In this document: one piece after another, positions 1 through 7,240 of the stretch
Layout: each line of letters begins with the position of its first letter
How positions within the stretch are numbered: position 1 is the stretch's first letter
DNA from: Gryganskiella cystojenkinii
Lineage: Eukaryota; Mortierellomycota; Mortierellomycetes; Mortierellales; Mortierellaceae
Length of the DNA stretch: 12,869 nt
Assembly (NCBI GenBank): GCA_015852425.1
Contig: JAAAIG010001006.1
Location: forward strand, 1-12,869
Reading direction: 5' to 3'
Notes under the pieces: generated by a model
What the model was told of the DNA's origin: nothing
The model's input: only the letters and a program-made list of their open reading frames with translations
The model's database searches: none
Program-made: the position numbers and the translations under genes

Positions 1-447
1 GCTGGTCCTGCCGTGACGACCACCGCCACCAAGCCCTCGACCTCGGCTTCTTCCTCGTCATCGTCGTCGCCCACTGCCTCCAAATCGACAAGCTCGTCGT
101 CTTCTTCGACACCACCAACCTTGGCTCCGGATGATGACAACTTGCCCGAGCCGACCGATGAAGAGATGCCCGCAGTGGTTTCACCTCTCAACCAACAACG
201 TGGAGGATCTATGGTACCACCTCCCCGTATTGCTGGTGAGAAGGGACCTGTCAAATTGGAGATGGGTCTGGGTATGGACATGGAAATTGACATGGATACT
301 CGGAAACAAGCTCCTCAGCGTCCTTCCTCTCAGGCCGTGCCTGCGGCCATGGAAGACCCTCATCATTACCAGTATCGAGGATATCAACCCCAGCGCGAGT
401 CCGATCCCTATGCATCGCCTCAGTACCGTCCTCAGTCTCATCAGTAA
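1..447 (+). CDS. C-terminal part of a Ser-rich disordered protein (5' truncated)
   Basis: The reading frame is open from base 1 (first codons Ala-Gly-Pro-Ala) to a TAA at 445-447, so this is the last exon, or part of it, of a gene that begins outside the window. About 148 residues are visible. They start with Thr/Ser tracts (two Ser-rich runs within the first 35 residues) and an acidic patch with Asp-Asp-Asp and Glu-Glu. A Met/Asp/Glu-rich stretch around the GLGMDMEIDMDT motif follows, then a Gln/Pro/Tyr-rich end. No folded domain, membrane segment or catalytic motif is visible, and I do not recognise the family. The composition resembles disordered tails of fungal transcriptional or signalling regulators, but that is only a resemblance. 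It is convergent with the methyltransferase gene downstream. The antisense and +2 frames here look like shadows. Confidence 0.7.
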   Translation, partial: AGPAVTTTATKPSTSASSSSSSSPTASKSTSSSSSSTPPTLAPDDDNLPEPTDEEMPAVVSPLNQQRGGSMVPPPRIAGEKGPVKLEMGLGMDMEIDMDTRKQAPQRPSSQAVPAAMEDPHHYQYRGYQPQRESDPYASPQYRPQSHQ

Positions 448-822
448 AAGTTAAGGATGAAACCAGGATAGTTCAATATCCTTTTCTACCGACAAGCAAG
501 AACAGCCTCTTATTTGCATCTCAAGTCTATTCAATCGTTTTGCGCTGATATCAACCACGCACACTCAAACACTCGCTTCACTTTCTTTCTCATCATGACT
601 CCGCCCATTTTGCTTTTTTTCTTGTCTTTAATGATGACAAAAAAAAAAAAAAAAAATGGGTAGCTTTTCTCCCAAAAAAAAGTGCTTAACAACAACAAAA
701 AATAAAATCCCCTCCGAACCCATTCATGTAAAAAATATATATATATTCGTGTATTTGAGTTTTCAATGAGGAAGGGCCAAGGCCACCTAAACAATACAAA
801 CAATCGAAAAACTCGAAGTGGT
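448..822. other. Convergent intergenic region (two 3' UTRs)
   Basis: This stretch separates the stop codons of two tail-to-tail genes. It is AT-rich, with a run of 18 A at 639-656, a TATATATATA stretch near 736-745 and several A- or T-rich blocks that could serve polyadenylation on either strand. No reading frame of coding character was seen. Confidence 0.6.
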
Positions 823-1953
823 TTAAGCGACGGGACGACGGCCCTGAGCGACAAAGACATCGGTCCAAAGAGTTTTTCCATGCATCTCGCGGTTCATGCC
901 GAAGCAGTGATAAGCCTTGACATCGACTAGACCAGCGTTACGGAGGATCTCCTCGAAACCCTCGAGGGTGAAGCCTCCCTTGTGAGCGACATAGGCCAAG
1001 TCCTTACCATCCTCATCCTTGAAGTGGTGCTCGGACAGACGCTCACCCTTACGGACTTCATCGGTCTCCTGGCCCTCGTGGTGATCGTGATCGTCATGAT
1101 TGTGGTGCTCGCCGTGATCGTGTTTGTGCTCTCCGTCCTTCTTGGCTGCGTGTTCATGATGGTGATGGTGATGGTGCTCCCCGTGGGCATGCCCCCTCTT
1201 CTCCTCACCTTCCTTGGCCTCCTCATGATGATGATGGCTGTGGCCGTGAGCATGATGATGGTGGTTCCCATGACTGGGTTCATGACCATGTCCACCCTCG
1301 AAATCCGAGATGATCAACCATCCATCCTCCTTGACAAGGTTCTTAGCCAAGGTGTTAACGATGCTCTGGACGTCCTCGATATGGTGCATCACAAAGTTGG
1401 AATAGACGAAGTCAAATCCCTTTTGAGAGTCTGCGCCGGTGACATACTTGGCGAGCTCTTTCTCAGGCAAGGGAGCCGCATCGGAGACGAGATGGCAGAC
1501 TGTGTCGACCTTTCTATGGGTATGTAGGTCCACAAATTCGGGCTGAGTCGAGAGCTTGAGGTTGAGGAATTCGAGCATTCCCTCAGAGGCATCCACACCA
1601 AGGACGTGCTTCACTTGAGGGGCGATAAATAGGGCGCAAAGACCTATCGGATATAAAGTAACAAATATAAACAAACGGATTGTTAGGGTCGATGTCATCA
1701 TATGGCATAACAAAGTATAATGTTCCCACGATTGCGCGGCTTAACAAAATAAAAGTGCGTGATTACCGGTTCCGCATCCAAAGTCAAGGACAGAGGCGTT
1801 CTTGAGTCGCTCTTCGCTTGTAGCATCCTTGAATCCCTTTAAGATAGCCTCGGCTGACTTTTGGGTAAACACTTTGACTTGAGGAATGTTGTCGTAATCC
1901 TGAGCCATCTTGTTGAAATGCTCATTGTTGAGTTCCTGCAAGTTTTTCGACAT
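823..1953 (-). CDS. Class I SAM-dependent methyltransferase with a His-rich insertion (2 exons)
   Basis: Exon 1 is 1953-1767 and exon 2 is 1643-823. The 123-nt intron (1766-1644) has a GTAATC donor, a CCTAACA-like branch site and a GATAG acceptor. The spliced product is 335 residues. Joining the exons rebuilds a perfect motif I, VLDFGCGTG (residues 55-63), followed by the acidic strand-2 end LGVDAS (77-82). Later come the motif-IV-like FDFVYSNFVMHHI (139-151) and the strand-5 segment WLIISDFEGG (171-180). Residues 181-253 form an insertion with 32 His. The fold resumes with HKGGFTLEGFEEILRNAG (283-300). The start is the first in-frame ATG, has A at -3 and precedes a family-like N-terminus (EHFNKMAQDYD). 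Family knowledge supports methyl transfer from SAM; the substrate cannot be told. There is no CxC or Cys triad typical of arsenite methyltransferases. No signal peptide is seen, so it is probably cytosolic. Confidence 0.9.
1072..1290 (-). repeat. His-codon-rich low-complexity tract inside the methyltransferase
   Basis: This segment encodes residues 181-253 of the methyltransferase, in which 32 of 73 residues are His, mixed mainly with Gly, Glu, Asp, Lys and Ala. Runs of CAC/CAT codons appear on the plus strand as GTG/ATG repeats and produce a spurious Val/Met-rich antisense reading frame. The His-x-His and His-run spacing resembles metal-binding loops of zinc transporters and nickel chaperones; metal binding itself is inferred. 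Confidence 0.85.
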
Positions 1954-2295
1954 TTTGTTTAATTGTTCTTTTTCTGGTGGATTGTAGTTTTTTTTAGGGA
2001 TCTGAAGATGTTGATATTTCCAGGGGATAGGATAGAGTCGTGTTGGTTGGGTAGGGGTTGAGTTGAGTTGAGAAAAGAGCGAAGAGTCAACATCTGTTTT
2101 TATACCAAAAAATTTGAGGGATTTAATTTCCGATTTTGACAAGGTTGCGTGTACCTTAGCGGTGGCGTGATTTCCGCAGTAGACCGGATTGACAGGTCCA
2201 GTAGTTCCAATATGATCGGATGACAACCTTTTTCACTTTGCTTTCTTTTTTTAGGCATTCTAGACCTTCTTTTCTTTCCTTCTTCAACAAGAGCC
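1954..2295. promoter_or_regulatory. Divergent upstream region of the methyltransferase
   Basis: This region lies upstream of the methyltransferase ATG on the minus strand. It also precedes a possible plus-strand mini-gene at 2296. The minus-strand leader near the ATG is A-rich. The plus strand between about 2226 and 2290 is a pyrimidine-rich stretch ending in CAACAAGAGCC just before ATG, as is typical of fungal leaders. The methyltransferase frame stays open about 90 codons further upstream but has no earlier ATG, so I treat that part as 5' UTR or promoter. No specific factor site is claimed. Confidence 0.4.
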
Positions 2296-2514
2296 ATGAC
2301 ACTCTACGACCCGAAAAGGAATCGATTGCGCAACCACACGCCAGGATGGAAACGATGGAAGGTCAACGACACGGAACCTTCTTCCTCCGTGGCTCAATTG
2401 CAAACGTCCTCCTCTGCAACTAGGTACGCTCTCGCTTCCAGTAGAGGCAATGGATATACTATGCCAGTAGGTGTCAATTCCAGGTTCGATCCACCGGTCC
2501 GGTGCCCAAAATAA
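2296..2514 (+). CDS. Possible small hypothetical protein (72 aa)
   Basis: An ATG with G at -3 follows a pyrimidine-rich leader and opens a frame of 72 codons ending in TAA. The N-terminal part is basic and aromatic (LRNHTPGWKRWK), followed by a Ser-rich stretch. No family is recognised and no signal peptide or membrane helix is visible. Two splice alternatives exist. A GTAGGT donor at 2467 could join a CAG acceptor at 2604, which follows a T-rich tract, giving 75 residues that end at 2661. A GTACGC donor at 2424 could join CAG at 2483, removing 60 nt in frame. The segment is more GC-rich than its flanks, which favours coding, but it could be chance or a noncoding transcript. Confidence 0.33.
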   Translation: MTLYDPKRNRLRNHTPGWKRWKVNDTEPSSSVAQLQTSSSATRYALASSRGNGYTMPVGVNSRFDPPVRCPK

Positions 2515-2802
2515 CCTCTCTTTTGATTCCTTTGAACCGCTGACTCATTGCAAAGCAGGAGTCTAGACTTTGATAATGTGTTTTTCCTTTTTTTTTCAAA
2601 CCAGGGAAGTAACACCATCATGAGAAGAGCAATGGGTCAGCCAATACATTTGTTATTTTGATCGTCACCGCCAATTACTCTACACTTTGATGACACCATA
2701 GGCCCATGCTGTACCTGACTTCATCTGGACCAATGTCTTGGATGCCAAAAAAAAAATGAAATGACGATATTTTGTCAAGGCACACTTTTTTTTCCTCATA
2801 TT
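2515..2802. other. Intergenic region 3' of SPO7
   Basis: AT-rich sequence between the possible mini-gene and the SPO7 stop codon, with T-tracts near 2581-2596 and 2785-2793 and an A-tract near 2747-2756. A good pyrimidine tract plus CAG acceptor ends at 2604 and might belong to a spliced form of the mini-gene. Nothing else is supported. Confidence 0.4.
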
Positions 2803-3412
2803 TTATTGAGAGGGTGTCAAGGCCGACGATAATGTAGAATTCTGTCGGCTGGATGATGTTGACGCGGTCGAGGAAGTCGATCCGGAGGGTCGCATCAGCG
2901 GCCTCCCCTCTCCTCTTGCTACAAAATTGACGCCTAAACTCGACGAGGATGAAATTGGTCTTCCTCCGGTATCAGATCCCGAGGCAGATCCACTGCCTGG
3001 AGCGACTCTCCTGGATCCATTTTGTAACCGCCTTCCTGTTGCTGAACCTGCCAAAGACCGATTCAACCCTGTTCCTGTTGCCGTAGTTGCTGCTGGTGCA
3101 ACCGTCTTGCCACCGCCGAAAGCTCTCCTTGCAAACGAAGTGGACGATTTTGCCGCGGCAGCGGCCGCTGCCGCTGCAGCCCTCTTTTCGGATCGACGCC
3201 TGAAATAACTGGCCTTGTAGGCTGTAAACCCCTCCTGAAACTTCTTGGGCACTTTACGAAAGAAGGAGAGTTCTGGTTGATTATCCCTGTTGAAATGCAT
3301 GTTGAAGATTCTCAAGACTCGATTGCATTGTGGGACGAATCTAAAAAGAAATCAACAAAACGATAAGAGTTGAGAATACATAGGCGTCAGGATCAAGAGG
3401 GGCAAAGGTGAG

Positions 3413-3453
<41 letters not shown>

Positions 3454-4183
3454 TCAGTCAACAACAAAAAGAGACGAAAAGAGGGATTATGATCAAGAAG
3501 GAAAGATCTGATCACGTAATTCCTCGATCCACCGTGCCAACTTACTTTGAAGAGTATCCCAGTTTCTGCGAGTACATCCCAGTGGCGACAAAGAGGAATA
3601 ATGTGGTGCAGGAGAGGAGTAAAAAAAAATTGTGGAGCATGTGGACGTAGTATGTCTATAGGATCAAAGAAGTGTGAGCCGAAGAAACCAGTTCTGTTTG
3701 TGTGTTCTCAAAGAGAGCAATGATCAAGAAGGGCTATGGCGACTGAACGTACAGGACTCGGTCGGTAGAACGTGGCAAAGGTGCAATATGCGATCACAAG
3801 AACGAGAACTCCCAAGAAAGCTGTTTTTTTTCGTTCACAAAGCAATCATGCCACCGACAAAAAACAAAAAAACAATAGAAATTTGTCAGATCGATCTCCG
3901 TTATAAGCGCCTGCGTGGCGTGGACAAAGGCAAAGGCAAAGCGAAGGCTTGCAGGGGCGGACTACAAAGAGTGTTTACCTTCATATTTCTGCTGAGATTT
4001 CTTGAGTCGAATCATATTCAGCTTGAGTCGTTCCTCAAAGATCAAAAGATCCCGGTAAGTGACCGAAGAGGCATGAAGATTGTTGAACTGCTCTTCCGAG
4101 ACCCGTTCCTCAGCCGGTTGCGGTTGATTTGCGTCCAAGACCTGGGTCACTGGAGAGAAGGCCGGCTGTGGAGACGACGACAT
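2803..4183 (-). CDS. spo7: Spo7-like regulatory subunit of the Nem1-Spo7 phosphatase (4 exons)
   Basis: Exons are 4183-3979, 3820-3753, 3655-3546 and 3340-2803, with introns of 158, 97 and 205 nt, all GT-AG and phase-consistent, giving 306 residues. Exon 1 holds the Spo7-type YRDLLIFEERLKLNMIRL (43-60) before membrane helix 1 in exon 2 (about 69-87). Helix 2 lies in exon 3 (about 100-118), preceded by YYVHMLHNF. The SSKFVPQCNRVLRIFNMHFN block (126-145) that follows is diagnostic of Spo7/TMEM188 proteins. In that family the protein binds the Nem1 phosphatase at the nuclear envelope/ER and activates the lipin Pah1, steering phosphatidate toward triacylglycerol. The tail is unusual: a ten-Ala run (182-191), then Ser/Gly/Arg-rich low complexity to the end. 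The ATG has A at -3. Exon assignment is mine from the sequence; the family call is firm. Confidence 0.87.
3416..3449 (+). repeat. (GA)17 microsatellite in SPO7 intron 3
   Basis: A perfect dinucleotide run of 17 GA units lies inside the third SPO7 intron (3545-3341). In the transcript it reads as a CU tract about 75 nt upstream of the acceptor, so it could add to pyrimidine-tract binding. It is expected to vary in length between strains. Confidence 0.97.
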
Positions 4184-4572
4184 GGTTGGGGGGTGGAAAA
4201 GAAGCCTTGTCTCCTTGAGATATGGTTTGGTATAATAGAAAAATGAGATGGGTGTGGGGAAGGTGGCTAGAAATGATTCTCTTCCAGCACAGAACCCGAG
4301 GCAAAGTTGATGAGTCGAGGGCTTTTGTGTTCTTTTGTGAGCCGCTAATCTCGGGCGAGATGAATAGGAGCGAGGATGAATGTCTGTGAGATCTCTCTTT
4401 TACTATCGAGCGTTGATACAACAGCGAGTGAATGTGGTTATGTTGTCATGTGTTAATAAAGAGGCAAGAAGGAACGATGTCGGGGGAGGGAAGAATAAAG
4501 AAAAGATTACATGCATGTCCTTGTTCATCCCCAAAACAGAATCCTTCTTTTTAATTCAAGTTGAGGCACCAT

Positions 4573-4578
4573 CACGTG
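4573..4578. promoter_or_regulatory. E-box CACGTG, copy 1
   Basis: CACGTG in the context ATCACGTGC. This is the core recognised by fungal bHLH factors of the Cbf1/Pho4/SREBP-like type. It lies about 390 nt upstream of SPO7 and 300 nt upstream of HOS2 and shares the 8-mer ATCACGTG with the second copy 72 bp away. Confidence 0.5.
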
Positions 4579-4616
4579 CAACAGATTTATGCGAATAAAA
4601 ATATAAACTCTTTCTA

Positions 4617-4660
4617 TTAAAACTATTCAAATTTCTAAGGAGATCACGTGATAGTTTTAA
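4617..4660. repeat. Perfect 10-bp inverted repeat enclosing an E-box
   Basis: The arms TTAAAACTAT (4617-4626) and ATAGTTTTAA (4651-4660) are exact reverse complements with a 24-nt spacer. The right arm overlaps the 10-bp palindrome ATCACGTGAT (4643-4652), which contains a second CACGTG (4645-4650). This could be a composite operator for a dimeric factor or a cruciform-prone element. The symmetry is directly visible; the function is not. Confidence 0.75.
4643..4652. promoter_or_regulatory. Palindromic E-box ATCACGTGAT, copy 2
   Basis: A 10-bp perfect palindrome centred on CACGTG, 225 nt upstream of the HOS2 ATG and 460 nt upstream of SPO7. TCACGTGA is a classic high-affinity bHLH/bHLH-zip half-site pair in fungi. 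The assignment to a particular factor is open. Confidence 0.6.
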
Positions 4661-4877
4661 CGTTTTTCATATTTATTCTTCCGCTTTTTTTTCTGTTTTA
4701 CTTTTTTTTTTTTTCTTTCTCTCTTCCTCATTCCCTACTTCACATCCCATTCCTTCCCTCCACCTTGCCTTTCCCTCCACGCCTGCACCGTCGCCGCTAG
4801 AGTCACAAGGGATATCCAAGAACGTTAGCCGATCATCAAGTTTCAAGCCTACACAACGACAAGTCAAAGCGAAAATC

Positions 4878-6821
4878 ATGTCCAGGAGGGATATAGTCAA
4901 CACCTACGAGGCGGAATCGTCAACCTTCTCGACCCGGTCGAATGCCATTACCTCCACAAAGAATGCCATCGCCTCGAAACGAGTCGGAGACCATTCCAAT
5001 GCTGTCGTCGCCTACTTCCATGACGAGCATGTTGGCAATTACCATTACGGAGTAAGTACCATGGAAGCATTGCCCTCGGAATGAATGACACATCCTTGCT
5101 CCTTTTGTTAACACCCTTCTGCTATGTGTTCTAAATTTCCTCTTTGATGTGGATCCATTAGGAACGTCATCCGATGAAGCCCCATCGGTTGACTTTGACG
5201 AATCATCTGGTGATCTCGTATGGTCTTGACAAGAAGATGGAGGTATATCAACCCCGTCAAGCGACCGAGGAAGAGATCATGGAGTTCCATGCCGCAGATT
5301 ACATCGATTTCTTGAAGAGGTAAAAAAAGGGAACATTTCGTCTGATTTTGGTGCACTCAACATCTTTGTACTCACAGACCTTTTTATCGCTCTCATGTCC
5401 CCCCCTCCAAAAAAAATCCATTTTTTCGTCAATCCATCCATGGTTTTCCACCTCTACTAGAGTTACACCAGAGAATATGAACAACTTTTCAAAGCTGTTC
5501 TCGCGCTACAACGTGGGTGACGATTGCCCAGTGTTTGACGGGATGTTTGATTTCTGCAAGATTTATTCCGGAGCGACCATCGATGCGGCCCGCAAGTTGA
5601 CGAACGGATCCGCGGACATCTCGATCAATTGGTCAGGTGGTCTCCATCATGCGAAACGAGTCGAAGCCTCCGGATTCTGTTATGTGAACGATATCGTATT
5701 GGGTATCTTCGAGCTGTTGACGTAAGTTTGCGTCTCTTTTCCTCACTTTTCAAACCAATGTGCGGGTGTGGGTGAGTCGCTCTCATGGCAGATTCCAATG
5801 GATTGAAACACGGAAGAAGGGAGAAACTGTTTTTTGTATCGATTGTTCATGCGACACACAACAAAAGAGCGGATGTCTTCCCTTGCGGACGAAATTTCTT
5901 GGTCCTTCCCTCAATCCGTGACGTTATTCGGCTATGTTGCAATGGAAATTGACTTGTCTCCTTCCCTCCCCCCCATCTTTCTATAGACATTACCCTCGAG
6001 TCCTTTATGTTGACATTGACATCCATCACGGAGATGGCGTTCAGGAAGCTTTTTATACCACCGATCGAGTCATGACCGTCTCCTTCCACAAGTACAACGG
6101 AGACTTTTTCCCCGGCACGGGTGACATTGATGAGGTCGGCTCTGGCATGGGAAAGCACTATTCCCTGAACGTCCCTCTTCAGGACGGTATCGACGACGAG
6201 TCATACACATACCTGTTCAAGTCTGTGATGGAGGCTGTGATCACTTCCTTCCGACCCTCCGCGATCGTTCTTCAATGCGGTGCGGATTCGCTGGGATGTG
6301 ACCGCCTCGGTTGCTTCAATCTCTCAATCAAGGCCCATGGTGAATGTGTCCGATTCATTAAGGATTTCAAGCTGCCACTGTTGGTCCTCGGCGGAGGCGG
6401 GTACACGATCCGAAACGTGGCCCGATGCTGGACCTACGAGACTTCGATCCTGGTCGACCATGAAGTTCCCAACGAATTGCCAGATAATGACTACATCCAG
6501 TTCTTCGATCCAGACCGTCAACTGCATCCGCACTTGTCTGGAAAAGTCGAGAACTTGAATACCAAGGCCTATATTCAAAACTTGCGGATCAAGGTCCTTG
6601 AACACTTGAGGTTCCTGAACGGAGCGCCGAGTGTTCAGATGCAAGAGATCCCGCCAGATATGCAAGGGTTTTTAGAGATGAACGAGGAAGAAGAACGAGA
6701 GTTGATGGCGGATTCGGCCAAGGGGAAAGAGGAAAAGGAACCTCAGCGTGGACGAGAGCACGGTAATGAGTTCTTTGATAACGATCAGGATAACGAGCAA
6801 GAGATGGACATTGTGAGTTGA
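4878..6821 (+). CDS. hos2: Class I histone deacetylase, HDAC3/Hos2 group (4 exons)
   Basis: Exons 4878-5051, 5162-5319, 5461-5721 and 5987-6821 splice in frame (introns 110, 141 and 265 nt, GT-AG) to 475 residues. The enzyme removes acetyl groups from histone lysines. Hos2 acts in the Set3 complex, the fungal counterpart of SMRT/NCoR-HDAC3. By alignment with human HDAC3 the catalytic His pair is H173-H174 (GGLHHAK), the zinc ligands are D209, H211 (DIDIHHGDG) and D298 (CGADSLGCD), and the transition-state Tyr is Y337 (GGGGYT). Of the HDAC3 inositol-phosphate ligands, H56, K64, R304 and R340 are kept and G21 is replaced by R60. The acidic tail [14 protein letters not shown] resembles that of HDAC3. 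The N-terminus is about 39 residues longer than HDAC3, polar and probably disordered. The ATG has A at -3. The stop overlaps a GTGAGT sequence, so an extra 3' exon cannot be excluded. Confidence 0.95.
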
Positions 6822-6907
6822 ACGTGTCTCTGCTACTCTTCCTTTTTTCTCAATTTGACGACACCGGATCGTCCACGCCTTTCCGATCGGCTTTCCCTCC
6901 TTCCCTT

Positions 6908-6952
6908 CCTCTCCTCCTTTCCTCTCCTCCTTTCCTCTCCTCCTTTCCTCTC
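6908..6952 (+). repeat. Three tandem copies of a 13-bp pyrimidine repeat
   Basis: The unit CCTCTCCTCCTTT occurs three times exactly (6908-6920, 6921-6933, 6934-6946) followed by six bases of a fourth copy. It lies in the 3' flank of HOS2, probably within its 3' UTR, and would give a CU-rich RNA segment. Confidence 0.95.
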
Positions 6953-7234
6953 GCCATCTTCCCTTCTCTCTGTCCTCATCTCTCGCCTTAACAAGGTCAT
7001 CTCGCCCATTATCGACTCATTGTGTCCTCCACCCACACTGCTTCGTATCATACCCTTTTTCATACGTTCACTCTTTTTAATGAAAAACCTTTGTATATAA
7101 CTCTTGCCTGCGTCCTTCATGTCCCTCCCTCTCTCTCTCCTGTTGCGTTCTTTGCTTTGTTCTTTTGCGAGAGTAAGCTTACTCCTCTCGCCATTTTGAG
7201 CTTTGACCACAGTCCTTCTACTTTCGTGTCTCTT

Positions 7235-7240
7235 AATAAA
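7235..7240 (+). terminator. Possible HOS2 polyadenylation signal AATAAA
   Basis: A canonical AATAAA lies 414 nt after the HOS2 stop codon. Fungal poly(A) signals are loose, and other AT-rich stretches (for example near 7075-7100) are nearer, so this is only a candidate. Confidence 0.25.

Larger units (their letters stand above)
4184..4877. promoter_or_regulatory. Shared divergent promoter between SPO7 and HOS2
   Basis: These 694 nt separate the two start codons of divergently transcribed genes. They include two CACGTG boxes, a TATAAA at 4602-4607, and a short hyphenated palindrome (ATCTCG-GG-CGAGAT) at 4348-4361 about 165 nt upstream of SPO7. A long T/C-rich leader at about 4680-4790 precedes HOS2. 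No protein-coding exon is evident. Shared regulation of the two genes is an inference from geometry. Confidence 0.6.

Noticed and set aside
982..1527. 181-codon plus-strand reading frame rich in Val, Met, Leu
   Set aside because: It is the antisense of the methyltransferase exon. His codons CAC/CAT read backwards become GTG/ATG, which removes stops and mimics membrane helices.
1954..2226. In-frame upstream extension of the methyltransferase (about 90 codons)
   Set aside because: It contains no ATG, shows no family similarity, and the ATG at 1953 precedes a family-like N-terminus with a good context.
2476..2514. GGTTCGATCC resembling a tRNA T-loop
   Set aside because: The flanking bases do not form the 5-bp T stem, the loop lacks the usual spacing to the paired bases, and no matching acceptor stem or D arm is found upstream or on the other strand.
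2927..3208. 93-codon plus-strand frame ending in an Ala run
   Set aside because: It is the reverse reading of the SPO7 tail. The Ala tract is real on the minus strand, where the frame joins the conserved Spo7 block.
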